From: PVC group bacterium
Lineage (GTDB): Bacteria; Verrucomicrobiota; Kiritimatiellia; CAIKKV01; CAITUY01
Assembly: GCA_945870225.1 (NCBI GenBank)
Contig: CAMBRF010000008.1
Location: 32,021-96,020, forward strand
Reading direction: 5' to 3'
DNA length: 64,000 nt
The translations under genes and the position numbers were made by a program. Below, piece after piece: positions 1-13,307 of the stretch (its first letter is position 1; every line of letters begins with the position of its first letter). The notes below the pieces were generated by a model. The model worked only from the letters and a program-made list of their open reading frames with translations. It was not told the DNA's origin and did not search any database.

Positions 1-4
1 CGAC

Positions 5-1885
5 ATGGAAACAACCGCACATCATCCCAAACGCAAGTTGTTTGCGCTCAGTCTGGCGGCCTTGGGCGTCGTTTACGGCGATATCGGGACCAGTCCCCTT
101 TACGCTTTCCGCCTTTGCTTCAACGAAGCGACCCCACCCACGGAAGCGTCGATCCTGGGTGTGCTGTCGCTGATTTTCTGGTCCCTGGCCGGCCTCATCA
201 CCCTGAAATACCTGACTCTGGTCCTGCGCGCCGACAACCGCGGCGAGGGCGGCATCCTGGCCCTCATGGCGCTGGTCCGTCGCAGCGACCGCCCGGCGAC
301 CGCCCTGGGCACCAAAGTGATTGTCGCTTTCGGCCTGTTTGGCGCCGCCCTGCTCTACGGTGACGGCCTGATCACACCCGCCATATCCGTATTAAGCGCC
401 GTTGAAGGACTTCAGGTGGCCGCCCCGAACCTACGGGGGTGGGTAGTCCCTCTGGCCCTGATCGTCCTCGTTGGCCTTTTCTGGGCCCAGAAATACGGGA
501 CGCAACGGGTGGGAACGGTCTTCGGCCCGATCATGGCCGTCTGGTTTGTCATCATCGCCTGGCTGGGACTCCGCAACATTGTGCAGATGCCCGGCGTGCT
601 GGCCGCCATCAACCCCGCCCACGCGGTGGCCTTCTTCGTTGATCATCGGTTCCACGCCTTCGTCACCATGGGTACGGTGTTCCTGTGCATGACGGGCGGC
701 GAGGATCTCTATCTGGACATGGGCCATTTCGGCCGCCAGCCCATCCGCATCGGCTGGTTCACGTTCGTGTTGCCCTCCCTGCTAATGAACTACTTTGGCC
801 AGGGCGCCTACCTCCTGCAGCATCCGCAGGAGGTCGACAACCTTTTCTACCGCCTGGCCCCCACGTGGTCCCTTTACCCGCTGGTCATCCTGGCCACCGC
901 CGCCACGGTCATCGCCTCGCAGGCCGTCATCTCCGGAGCGTTCTCGCTCAGCCGCCAAGCCATGCAACTCGGCTACTGTCCGCGCCAGGCGATCGTGCAC
1001 ACGTCCGAAGACACCATTGGACAGGTCTACCTGCCGGCGGTGAACGGGATGCTGCTCGTCGGGACGGTCGCGCTTGTGCTCGGGTTCCGCCACTCCGACA
1101 GTCTGGCGGGAGCCTACGGTCTGGCGGTCTCGATGACGATGATGTTGACCACCATCATGATGACCATCTTCATGCACCGCCAGTGGCACTGGCATCCGGC
1201 TCTGGTGGCCCTGATTATGGCCCCCATCTTCGCCTTGGACGCCACATTCTTTGCCTCCAACATCCTGAAAATTCCCTATGGGGGCTGGGTGGGACTGAGC
1301 GTCGCCATCGTGATGTTCACCATGATGATCACCTGGCACCGCGGCCGTTTCCTGCTCAGCCGCAAGCTGGCCGATGAGAGTCTTCCCTTGGACGCCTTTA
1401 TTCAGGAAGTGGGCCGCAAGCCGCCACTGAGAGTCTCAGGTACGGCCGTATTCCTGACCGGCAATGCCGACATCGTGCCGCGAACCCTGCTTCACAACTA
1501 CAAGCACAACAAGGTGTTGCATGATAACATCGTGCTGCTGCGCGTGATGAACGAGGAAGTGCCGCGTATCCCGGAGGCTGAGCGGGTGACCATCGAACGT
1601 CTCGAGGCTGGCGTAACGCGCATTGTCGCGCGTTACGGATTCAGCGAGGACCCCAATTTGGCCGCCCTGCTACGCCACCTGAAAATCGAGGGATTGGAAC
1701 TCGAACCGATGAAGTGCACGTTCTTCCTCGGGCGCGTTACGCTGGTCCTGGGATCCGGCTCGAACATGCTTCCCTGGCGCAAGCATCTCTTCGCCTTCCT
1801 GGCACGCAACTCACTGGACGCCTTCAAGTTCTTCCACCTGCCGCCCAACCGCATCATCGAGATCGGCGTACAGGTCAAGTTGTAG
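5..1885 (+). CDS. kup: KUP/HAK/KT-family potassium uptake protein
   Basis: Proton-coupled K+ uptake permease of the inner membrane. The family signature GVVYGDIGTSPLY is at residues 21-33, and a long hydrophobic region with about 12 predicted membrane segments runs to about residue 445. The remaining ~180 residues are a hydrophilic cytoplasmic domain, as in E. coli Kup (622 residues; 626 here). The ATG lies 4 bases from the window edge, so its ribosome-binding site cannot be seen and a slightly earlier start is possible. It converges on the next gene with an 8-bp gap. Confidence 0.95.
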   Translation: METTAHHPKRKLFALSLAALGVVYGDIGTSPLYAFRLCFNEATPPTEASILGVLSLIFWSLAGLITLKYLTLVLRADNRGEGGILALMALVRRSDRPATALGTKVIVAFGLFGAALLYGDGLITPAISVLSAVEGLQVAAPNLRGWVVPLALIVLVGLFWAQKYGTQRVGTVFGPIMAVWFVIIAWLGLRNIVQMPGVLAAINPAHAVAFFVDHRFHAFVTMGTVFLCMTGGEDLYLDMGHFGRQPIRIGWFTFVLPSLLMNYFGQGAYLLQHPQEVDNLFYRLAPTWSLYPLVILATAATVIASQAVISGAFSLSRQAMQLGYCPRQAIVHTSEDTIGQVYLPAVNGMLLVGTVALVLGFRHSDSLAGAYGLAVSMTMMLTTIMMTIFMHRQWHWHPALVALIMAPIFALDATFFASNILKIPYGGWVGLSVAIVMFTMMITWHRGRFLLSRKLADESLPLDAFIQEVGRKPPLRVSGTAVFLTGNADIVPRTLLHNYKHNKVLHDNIVLLRVMNEEVPRIPEAERVTIERLEAGVTRIVARYGFSEDPNLAALLRHLKIEGLELEPMKCTFFLGRVTLVLGSGSNMLPWRKHLFAFLARNSLDAFKFFHLPPNRIIEIGVQVKL

Positions 1886-1893
1886 GAAGCCAG

Positions 1894-2985
1894 TCAGGGT
1901 TGACCGTCAAAAGGCACTTCTGATGGCCCCGCCTCCGGCACCCGATGGCGGCCGGTAAATTCCCGCAATAGCGCATACCCGACGGAGAGAAGGACCGGGC
2001 CCAGGAAAAGGCCGATAAAGCCAAACGCCAGCACCCCGCCGATCACCCCCAGTAGAACAATAACAAACGGCAGATTCGAGCCCCGGCTGATCAGATACGG
2101 CCGGACAAGATTGTCGATACCGCTGATGACAAGGAAGCCCCAGACCGCCAGAAACACGCCCCACCCGAATTGACCCGCATGGAACAGCCACAAGACGGCC
2201 GGCACCCAGACAAATGGCGGCCCCGCCGGAATCAGCGCCATGACAAACGTTAACAGCCCCAGCAGGAACGGCGAGGGCACCCCAGCCATCCAAAACCCCA
2301 GCGCTGCGGCAATCGCCTGCGCCAGCGCGGTGCCAATGATGCCATAGACAACACTGCGGACCGTGCTGCCCGCAACCTGCAGAAGGCGCTGCGAGACATC
2401 GCCCGCAATCCGTTGGGCTCCGGCGGCGATCCGCGCCGTCACCCGCTCTCCATCCCGATAAAACACAAACACGATTACCACGCTCAGCACCAGTTGCATA
2501 ATGCCCTTGGCGAAATCAATACCGTGCGTCAACAGCCACTTGCCCGCCCCTAGACCGGCGGTCTTCAGCGTGTTTGATATCCAACCCGTGTCCTGAGCGA
2601 ACCCCGGCCAGGCGCGTTCAGCCGCCGGCCCGATCCACGGCAGCCCTCCGACCCACCGGGGAGCCGTAAGGGGTAATCCACCTTGCAGAATACGGAACAG
2701 CTCTTCCAAGCGCGAAACGTTCTCCGCCAAGGTAACCCCTGCCACCACGAACGGCAGGACCATAACCAGGGCAATCAGGGTGGTCATGACCAGGGCGGCC
2801 AAAACCCGTCGCCCCCCCATCCATCTCTCCAACCGCAATAACAGCGGCCAGGTTGTGTACGAGAGTACGGTGGCCCACAGAATCGCGGAGACAAAGGGGC
2901 GCAGCACCACGAGGCACCCCACCGCCAGCAGCGTCATGGCCACAATGGCCGCCACCGCCTCGATCCGGTTTGTGGTTTTGATCAT
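1894..2985 (-). CDS. AI-2E/PerM-family transporter (YdiK-like permease)
   Basis: Polytopic membrane protein of 363 residues with the usual AI-2E/PerM layout: two N-terminal hydrophobic hairpins (about residues 10-80), a soluble central part (about 85-150), and a cluster of C-terminal membrane segments including the Gly/Pro-rich stretch LIPAGPPFVWVP. Family members are linked to autoinducer or other small-molecule export or to Na+/H+ exchange, so the substrate cannot be named. ATG start preceded by AAGGGG about 10 nt upstream. It is transcribed towards kup and looks monocistronic. Confidence 0.88.
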   Translation of the reverse strand: MIKTTNRIEAVAAIVAMTLLAVGCLVVLRPFVSAILWATVLSYTTWPLLLRLERWMGGRRVLAALVMTTLIALVMVLPFVVAGVTLAENVSRLEELFRILQGGLPLTAPRWVGGLPWIGPAAERAWPGFAQDTGWISNTLKTAGLGAGKWLLTHGIDFAKGIMQLVLSVVIVFVFYRDGERVTARIAAGAQRIAGDVSQRLLQVAGSTVRSVVYGIIGTALAQAIAAALGFWMAGVPSPFLLGLLTFVMALIPAGPPFVWVPAVLWLFHAGQFGWGVFLAVWGFLVISGIDNLVRPYLISRGSNLPFVIVLLGVIGGVLAFGFIGLFLGPVLLSVGYALLREFTGRHRVPEAGPSEVPFDGQP

Positions 2986-3090
2986 ACTGTAAAAGTCCCC
3001 TTCTAATAACGTGACACACCCAAGTCACTCAAGGCTAGGGAGCGGCGACGGCCCCGTCAACAAAAACCCGCCTGCAGGAAACTCGCTGAA

Positions 3091-3117
3091 AAAAGGCACA
3101 GAATAAGCCTTTTCTGT
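3091..3117 (+). promoter_or_regulatory. Two overlapping, mutually exclusive small hairpins upstream of the HIT gene
   Basis: AAAAGGC (3091-3097) pairs with GCCTTTT (3107-3113), while ACAGAA (3098-3103) pairs with TTCTGT (3112-3117). The two stems share bases and cannot form together. They lie in the 180-bp divergent gap between the permease and HIT genes. This may be an operator or leader element, or chance in an A/T-rich patch. Confidence 0.3.
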
Positions 3118-3166
3118 TAACCTGCGTTTCCTGTAAATTGCCGGGTCAGATAAGGAGAGGTGTCAT

Positions 3167-3586
3167 ATGAGCCAGGATTGTGTGTTCTGTAAAATCGTAC
3201 GGGGCGAACTGCCAGCCGCCAAGGTCTTTGAAGATAACGAAGTGCTGGCCTTTATGGATATCAACCCTGTTATGAAGGGGCATACCCTCGTCATTCCCAA
3301 GGCCCACCATGACCCCATCACCAAGACCCCTCCTAAAATGCTGAGGAAACTCATCACGCTCGTGCAGCGGATCGCCCGGGCCCAGGTCGCGGCCCTGCAG
3401 GCCGACGGCATCAACGTCTCCCAGGCCAACGGCGTGACCGCCGGCCAGATTGTGCCGCATATTCACTTTCACGTCATTCCGCGCTTCGCCTCCAACGAAC
3501 CGCACCGCAACTGGACTCCCGCGACGTATGATTCCCCCGAGGAAATGAACGACTACGCCGAGCGGATCAAGCAGGCCTTGACTTAA
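3167..3586 (+). CDS. HIT (histidine triad) family nucleotide-binding protein
   Basis: Small cytosolic hydrolase of purine nucleoside phosphoramidates or related nucleotides (Hint branch, 139 residues). The triad is VPHIHFHVIP with H98, H100 and H102; H100 is the expected catalytic nucleophile. A CVFC pair (C5, C8) fits the zinc-containing bacterial Hint form. AGGAGAGG sits about 8 nt before the ATG and fixes the start. The next gene begins about 30 bp downstream on the same strand, so the two may be cotranscribed. Confidence 0.95.
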   Translation: MSQDCVFCKIVRGELPAAKVFEDNEVLAFMDINPVMKGHTLVIPKAHHDPITKTPPKMLRKLITLVQRIARAQVAALQADGINVSQANGVTAGQIVPHIHFHVIPRFASNEPHRNWTPATYDSPEEMNDYAERIKQALT

Positions 3587-3617
3587 GGTCCTGACCGGGG
3601 CCTGCCGGACTCACCCT

Positions 3618-4078
3618 ATGAAACAACAACCCCTGGAAAAAGTTTTTGCCCGGCTCGTGCAGGAGGACCCGCGCTATCCGGTGGAGGCCTACCTGTTTCT
3701 ACGCGAGGCCCTGGACTTCACCATGCGCCTGATGAGCAAGCCGGAGAACGGCCCCGGCCGCCATGTCAGCGGGCAGGAACTCCTTGAAGGGATCCGCCAG
3801 TTCGCCCTGCAGGAATTCGGTCCCGTCACCGCCACCGTTCTCCGCACCTGGGGCCTGACCCGCACCGAGGATTTCGGCGAAATGGTCTTCAATCTCGTCA
3901 ACCGGGGACTGCTCGGCAAAACCGAACAGGACCGCAAGGAGGATTTTTCCGGCGGATACGATTTCCGTACGGCGTTCGAATCGCCCTTTCTACCCAGGGA
4001 GGCCCGCCAGGAGACGCCCCCGGCGGCTCCCCGTAAAAAAGCTGCCCGCATCCGCCGCACTCAACCCCACCCCAAACC

Positions 4079-4082
<4 letters not shown>
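3618..4082 (+). CDS. Minf_1886-like conserved protein of unknown function
   Basis: A 154-residue soluble protein. The first ~110 residues are mostly predicted helical and match what I recall of the short PVC family annotated as Minf_1886, including the stretch DPRYPVEAYLFLREALDFT and a conserved GVTR-like turn (here TWGLTRTEDFG). The last ~35 residues are Ala/Pro/Lys/Arg-rich and probably disordered. No catalytic motif is visible. Its stop overlaps the ATG of the M16 peptidase (ATGA), implying translational coupling. Confidence 0.8.
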
Positions 4083-9226
<5,144 letters not shown>

Positions 9227-9238
9227 CGCCCGATCCGA

Positions 9239-10027
9239 CTACAGCCCCATTCCGGCCAGATAGTCGAAGCTCGACCGAACGCAATCGAACGGATCCCGTT
9301 GGCAGGTGTCCTGTTCCACCGCATACCAGCAAACCCCTGCCGCTTCACAAGCCGGAATGATATGAGCCCAATCCATGTTCCCCTCACCGATGGGGGCCAT
9401 GACCGGGCCTGCGGCAATAACTTCCTTGTCCTTCAGATGGATGACGGGCAGGCGACCGTGGCACCGTTCAACCACGCGGGCACAGTTGAACCCGGCATTC
9501 TCAACCCAATAGAGATCCATTTCCAAAAACAGGTCCGGCCCGCCCTCTTCAATCAGGATGTTCTCCAAGCTTCCACGTTTTTCGCCGGGGAACCGCATGA
9601 ACTCATGACTGTGATTGTGATGACCAAAGCGGATGCCGGCCGCCTTGAGCTTGGCGATGACCGGACGGGCATCACTCAACCAGCGACGATACCCTTCCGG
9701 GGTATTACCGTAGTCGGCGGGAACGCCACCAATGGCCGCATAATCGCAACCCAGTTCCTTGTGAAGCTCAATTTCACGCTCGGTCGCCGTCATCAGATCG
9801 CCCCACCCCCGGTGCGTGGCGATGCACTTCAGACTGTTGTCATCGAGCATCTTGCGAACCTCGCGGGCGGAGACCTCCTGGCCAAGGCAGGCGACCGCCG
9901 AGACCTGAACCGCAGGATAACCCATGCGAGCAATGCGCGCCAAAGTCTCGGACAGGTCCTTCCCCGTCTTCGTAAAATCGCGCAACGTGTACAATTGAAC
10001 CGCCAGTTTCGATCCACGCTTTTTCAT
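9239..10027 (-). CDS. Xylose isomerase-like TIM-barrel sugar phosphate isomerase/epimerase family protein
   Basis: A 262-residue soluble protein of the AP endonuclease 2/xylose isomerase-like barrel family. Visible motifs are HHNHSHEF (136-143), EMDLYW (169-174), HLKD (197-200) and a late Glu in AVEQD (E238). These match the metal-binding Glu/Asp/His/Glu set of such epimerases. AAGGAG lies directly against an upstream ATG (10033) and 6 nt before the second in-frame ATG, so the second (10027) is chosen. The substrate is not predictable. It may instead be a myo-inositol or hydroxypyruvate isomerase relative. Confidence 0.85.
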   Translation of the reverse strand: MKKRGSKLAVQLYTLRDFTKTGKDLSETLARIARMGYPAVQVSAVACLGQEVSAREVRKMLDDNSLKCIATHRGWGDLMTATEREIELHKELGCDYAAIGGVPADYGNTPEGYRRWLSDARPVIAKLKAAGIRFGHHNHSHEFMRFPGEKRGSLENILIEEGGPDLFLEMDLYWVENAGFNCARVVERCHGRLPVIHLKDKEVIAAGPVMAPIGEGNMDWAHIIPACEAAGVCWYAVEQDTCQRDPFDCVRSSFDYLAGMGL

Positions 10028-10129
10028 ACCCATCTCCTTCTAAATTTGAGGCGACACCGTCGTCCACTCTTCGTGCCGAAAACCCACACCATACCAGCCT
10101 GCCCGTCGGTTTCAAGCAAGGAGGGGAGG

Positions 10130-11005
10130 CTACGGCTCCCTTTTCCTGATTTCCAGATCACCGAACACAATGTCATTTCCGCTCACGCGATCGGACATGG
10201 CGAGAACTTTCCCCTTGCTGGTGATAATACAACTATGCCCTCGTCCGGGCCAGTTTTGGGTAACTGACTGACTCGACCAATTTGCCGCCACCACATCAAA
10301 CCCATAGGGAATCACGGCTTTCTCAGGAAAAGACTTTCCGAACCATTTCGCTTCATTGGGTCCGTACCATCCCACTGAGTAGAGGACGATATCAGCTCCC
10401 TGCCTGGCCAGAAGGGGCGGCAAACGATGGAAGTCGTAACAGATCATGAGCCCGATCCTGCCGTATTCAGTTTTGACCACTTGAACCGGCAGATTTCCCG
10501 GCGTGCACCAGTTTGAGTCACCCGGCGTCCAAAGGCATTTCTTTCGATGGTGCGCGACCATAGTCCCGTTCGGCGCCAGCAATACCTGAGAATTATAGAA
10601 CCCATTGGTTGCCTTCTCGATGATCCCCACGCAAAGGTATAGCTTCAACTCCTCCGCAAGTTGAGCGAACCGCTTTGTCATGGGACCGGGAATCGACTCA
10701 GCCACCGCGCTCACACCCATCTTGGATCCATCCTCTGTGGACCAACTGGTCCAGGTCTCAGGATCGAGGTAACCCTGCACCGCGCATTCCGGCAAGACGA
10801 CAATCTTCGCCCCCCCTGCGGCTGCCCGGTGAATAAGGTTGGTAATGTTGCGGACATTTTCCTCTGTCCTCCCCATGACGGATGAGCATTGAATGGCAGC
10901 AACACGCACCGTCCCTGTCGAGATTGCCAACGCAGCCCCGGCATGCACCAACAGCAGCACCAGAGCAATCCCTGTTCGCCCCCAGTTTGAGCCCCTTCGA
11001 TTCAC
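10130..11005 (-). CDS. Carbon-nitrogen hydrolase (nitrilase superfamily) with N-terminal signal peptide
   Basis: Amidase/nitrilase-fold enzyme of 291 residues. The catalytic triad is visible as Glu in LPECAVQGY (E73), Lys in HHRKKCLW (K155) and Cys in LMICYDFHR (C189). A hydrophobic N-terminal segment (about residues 11-28, ending AALA) looks like a signal peptide, which is unusual because most relatives are cytosolic. GGAGG sits 4 nt before a GTG, chosen here as start; a GTG at 11032 would add 9 residues. The substrate is unknown. It runs in the same direction as the TIM-barrel gene, about 100 bp away. Confidence 0.85.
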   Translation of the reverse strand: MNRRGSNWGRTGIALVLLLVHAGAALAISTGTVRVAAIQCSSVMGRTEENVRNITNLIHRAAAGGAKIVVLPECAVQGYLDPETWTSWSTEDGSKMGVSAVAESIPGPMTKRFAQLAEELKLYLCVGIIEKATNGFYNSQVLLAPNGTMVAHHRKKCLWTPGDSNWCTPGNLPVQVVKTEYGRIGLMICYDFHRLPPLLARQGADIVLYSVGWYGPNEAKWFGKSFPEKAVIPYGFDVVAANWSSQSVTQNWPGRGHSCIITSKGKVLAMSDRVSGNDIVFGDLEIRKREP

Positions 11006-11213
11006 ATAACCTCCGCAACTATAACTGAACACAACTTACGCACACCACCATACGACTCCCCGTCTATCATATCCGGAAGGCGCGATATACCCGAAAATGG
11101 AGAACGGGCGCATGTGGCGCATGTGGGTTCCGTAGGGCTTGTGATGTGCTGACGGGGAGGAGTTAGAGGCATCAGAACACGCCTTTTCCCTCTGCGCCCC
11201 TCTCCCAAGACGG

Positions 11214-11291
11214 GTTGCGCACATTTCAGATGTGGCTTGCCCGCCGGAGCCTTGGCGCAGGTGGGTCTTCCGCATCTGAAATGTGCGCAAC
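11214..11291. repeat. Perfect 19-bp inverted repeat around a GC-rich core
   Basis: GTTGCGCACATTTCAGATG (11214-11232) is exactly matched by its reverse complement at 11273-11291. A G:U pair and two more G:C pairs extend it inward. The ~40-nt loop holds the GC-rich core TGCCCGCCGGAGCCTTGGCG. As RNA this would be a strong hairpin, but no T-run follows, so it is not a simple terminator. The architecture suits a dispersed intergenic repeat or small non-autonomous element. Confidence 0.7.
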
Positions 11292-11493
11292 ATTCTGCCT
11301 TTCTTCTCCGTGTTTCCGTGTCTCAAGCCGCAGGCGGGTGGTGAATCCTTCATCTTGTCCTCAAGCAGAACGGCGAGAATAACCCTGCGGAGATCACAGG
11401 CACCAGTAATGAATCTCCGCTTCGGAAAAGAGAACGAAAATGGCGGACAGCTTGCACAAAATGAAGCCTGAGCGGAAATTATCGCAAGAGCCC

Positions 11494-11523
11494 TTGCATT
11501 TCCTAGGAAATATGCAATATTCC
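11494..11523 (+). promoter_or_regulatory. Candidate promoter of the HU-like gene
   Basis: TTGCAT (11494-11499) and TATTCC (11518-11523) are separated by 18 bp. The spacer holds the palindrome TTCCTAGGAA, and TTGCAT/ATGCAA flank it, giving a near-symmetrical site between the -35 and -10 elements. It is well placed for the HU start at 11582, which has its own AGGAG at 11569-11573. Confidence 0.45.
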
Positions 11524-11581
11524 TCTTCCATTGAGGGCAGCCATGCTGGTCTGCCCCGAATAAACCATAGGAGTTCATCAA

Positions 11582-11863
11582 ATGGCGAAGGCAATGACGA
11601 AGAGTCAGATCGTGGCGGGCGTGGCGGAAGCAACCGAAATCACCAAGAAGCAGGCCGTTTTGGTCCTCGAGACCCTGGCGGGTCTGGCTTACAAGAATGC
11701 CAAGAACGGCTTCACCGTTCCCGGCTTGGGCAAACTGGTTTTGGTGAACCGCAAGGCTCGCATGGGCCGCAATCCCGCGACCGGCGAGACGATCAAGATC
11801 AAGGCCAAGCGCGTGGTTAAGTTCCGCGTCGCCAAGGCTTGCAAGGATGCCATCCTGGGCTAA
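11582..11863 (+). CDS. HU/IHF-family DNA-binding protein
   Basis: A 93-residue nucleoid protein, basic throughout. It has the HU fold order: two N-terminal helices (TKSQIVAGVAEATEITKKQA), the VPGLGKL turn, the DNA-binding beta-arm motif RMGRNPATGETI at about residues 61-72, and a final helix. It bends and compacts DNA non-specifically. The AGGAG site 8 nt before the ATG supports the start. It stands alone between noncoding DNA on both sides and has its own terminator. HU versus IHF subunit cannot be decided. Confidence 0.95.
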   Translation: MAKAMTKSQIVAGVAEATEITKKQAVLVLETLAGLAYKNAKNGFTVPGLGKLVLVNRKARMGRNPATGETIKIKAKRVVKFRVAKACKDAILG

Positions 11864-11885
11864 TTGAGTCACAGACTCAAAGCAA

Positions 11886-11917
11886 GGCCGCCACCGTAAG
11901 GTTGCGGCCTTTTTTTT
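11886..11917 (+). terminator. Intrinsic terminator of the HU-like gene
   Basis: GGCCGCCACC pairs with GGTTGCGGCC around a GTAA loop with a single mismatch, followed by eight T residues. It begins 22 nt after the HU stop codon. Confidence 0.9.
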
Positions 11918-11952
11918 GTTACACTTAACGATACGGCTGGTGGCATCGGGGC

Positions 11953-11982
11953 AAAAAAAGGACCGCGGCCGAAGCCGCGGTC
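11953..11982 (-). terminator. Strong intrinsic terminator for a reverse-strand transcript
   Basis: On the reverse strand GACCGCGGC and GCCGCGGTC form a perfect 9-bp stem closed by a C(UUCG)G tetraloop, followed by CTTTTTTT. No protein gene on this strand ends nearby; the closest reverse-strand stop upstream is near 12580. The terminator therefore implies an unannotated reverse transcript ending here. Confidence 0.8.
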
Positions 11983-12090
11983 TTCTCGCGAGGATTTGCC
12001 TCCTCCGGCACCCCAGTCGGCCAGTTGTTCGAATCCTGTATGCACCCTTGGGTGCGATTCCTTTTCCAACCAACCTCAGGTCGCAATCAC
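11953..12090 (-). ncRNA. Candidate reverse-strand small RNA ending at the UUCG terminator
   Basis: The ~110 nt before the terminator hold further local pairings on the reverse strand: GCACC(CAAG)GGTGC, a longer-range AGGATT/AATCCT pairing, and GAGG/CCTC. No start codon with a ribosome site and no coding bias is seen. The 5' end is a guess, as no good promoter could be placed. It does not match tRNA, tmRNA, SRP RNA or RNase P by eye. Confidence 0.35.
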
Positions 12091-12224
12091 TAAATAGCAG
12101 GGCGCATGCCGGGGACAGGCCGTCTGACGGCTTTGACAAACACTTTGCAACTGCACTCTGAAATTTTCCGGAAATGCCGTTTTGCAGGGTTTGACAGCCG
12201 GCGCAACACCCTGTGATTGTCAAC

Positions 12225-12415
12225 GCTTCTGCCTCAATGTCTCACAAGCTGGAACAGGCGTCTCAGAAGCGAGAAGGATTATAAGGAAACCAAAAGACGC
12301 AGGGGGTCCAAAAAGTGAGCGGCACCTGCGAACTCCTTTCGCTCAGTGCCGCTCTGTCTCTCAGGGAGGAGATTCTGAACGAGTTCAAATCGGGTAAGCT
12401 ACTTTAGCTTTTTTT
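12225..12415 (+). ncRNA. Candidate structured small RNA (about 190 nt)
   Basis: It contains three successive stem-loops. The first is GCTTCTG (12225-12231) with CAGAAGC. The second is AGCGGCAC/GTGCCGCT (about 12317-12352) with an inner GCGAA/TTCGC stem. The third is a final AAGCTA/TAGCTT hairpin with a T-run. A TTGACA box lies at 12191-12196 with only a weak -10 (GATTGT, 12215-12220). No open frame with a ribosome site occupies it. The size resembles 6S RNA, but the characteristic central bubble was not demonstrated. Confidence 0.4.
12396..12415 (+). terminator. Intrinsic terminator on the + strand
   Basis: AAGCTA (12396-12401) pairs with TAGCTT (12405-12410), followed directly by TTTTT. No + strand protein gene ends here, which supports a short noncoding transcript. 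Confidence 0.6.
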
Positions 12416-12579
12416 GGCCGGAAGCCGGCCTTGGCTCAGCTGTACCCGTCTCGCTCCCCACGGCCCTATTATACCGCTGTCAACTCTGTCCGTCCATGGG
12501 TCATGTTTAAGTTTTTTATTGGAAGACACGAAGCCCCTGTCTCGGACTTATGTTATTCGTTGTTCAGAGCAAGTCTTTA

Positions 12580-13275
12580 TCATCGTTTTTCGACGTGCCC
12601 ATCAACAAAAACCACCAGCCCAGCCCCCACACCGCCCGCTCCACGGTGCCAGCTACCGATTTCGTTCGTCGCAAACTGAGAATCCACCGAGACGAGATTC
12701 AGATTCCGATCATCACCAAACAGGACCGTGTTAACGGGTGTTTTTATAGCCAACATGCTCGCGCCGCTGACAGCGGAATTCATCGAGTAGCTCCTCACCG
12801 GAACGTTAACCAGGCACACATTTTTCTGGCCAAATGTTGGGCATAAATAAACATTCTTTTCTCCAACAAGGCTCCATAAACTCCCATTCGTAATACATGC
12901 GGTTCCCAGCTTGGCAGCTGTGGCATCCTGCCAGGCATAAGTGCCGTCGATTGGTTTGCCGCCCCCGACTGTATCACCGGGGGATCCAGACCATGCTGCC
13001 CACGCCACCCATCCATGCGAATGCGTCCATAATGTCCCTTCGCTGTTGCCACTCCAAGAGCTAACTGCCGGCGGCAGCGAACCTGCCCCGCCTCCCGCAT
13101 AATTCAGCGCGGCCAACTGCAAATGATGTAGATTGGCAGCACACCGGGTGGCCCGCCCTAACTCTTTCGCTCTGCTGAGGGCCGGCATCAGAATGGCCGC
13201 CAGCGTCATGATTACCCCAATAACGACCAGCAACTCAACCAAAGTAAACGCAACGCATTTGATTCGCCTGCTCAT
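12580..13275 (-). CDS. Prepilin-type N-terminal cleavage/methylation protein (DUF1559/H-x-DG-like)
   Basis: A 231-residue secreted pseudopilin-like protein. The prepilin motif VAFTLVELLVV sits at residues 8-18, with Ala rather than Gly before the cleaved Phe and the +5 Glu present, followed by a hydrophobic helix. The C-terminus carries a His then Asp-Gly-His (FVDGHVEK), resembling the H-X9-DG family expanded in PVC bacteria. The ATG at 13275 has a weak upstream GAGG and leaves only six residues before the motif. It is divergent from the giant exported protein gene. Confidence 0.88.
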   Translation of the reverse strand: MSRRIKCVAFTLVELLVVIGVIMTLAAILMPALSRAKELGRATRCAANLHHLQLAALNYAGGGAGSLPPAVSSWSGNSEGTLWTHSHGWVAWAAWSGSPGDTVGGGKPIDGTYAWQDATAAKLGTACITNGSLWSLVGEKNVYLCPTFGQKNVCLVNVPVRSYSMNSAVSGASMLAIKTPVNTVLFGDDRNLNLVSVDSQFATNEIGSWHRGAGGVGAGLVVFVDGHVEKR

Positions 13276-13307
13276 GTTCAACCTCTGATGCTCTGATTTT
13301 AATGGAG

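Larger units (their letters stand above)
11006..11581. other. Noncoding region between the hydrolase and HU genes
   Basis: About 575 bp with no convincing gene. It contains a short tandem GCGCATGTG repeat near 11108-11126, a perfect inverted repeat at 11214-11291, stretches resembling low-complexity intergenic repeats (around 11300-11325), and the HU promoter just before 11520. A long reverse-strand open frame across it lacks coding features and runs over the HU gene. Confidence 0.6.

Noticed and set aside
12000..12060. tRNA-like GTTCGAATCC sequence near the HU gene
   Set aside because: The bases flanking the apparent T-loop do not pair, and no acceptor or anticodon arm can be drawn.
11036..12223. 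395-codon reverse-strand open frame across the HU gene
   Set aside because: It covers the HU gene antisense and two terminators, has no ribosome site and reads like translated repeats.
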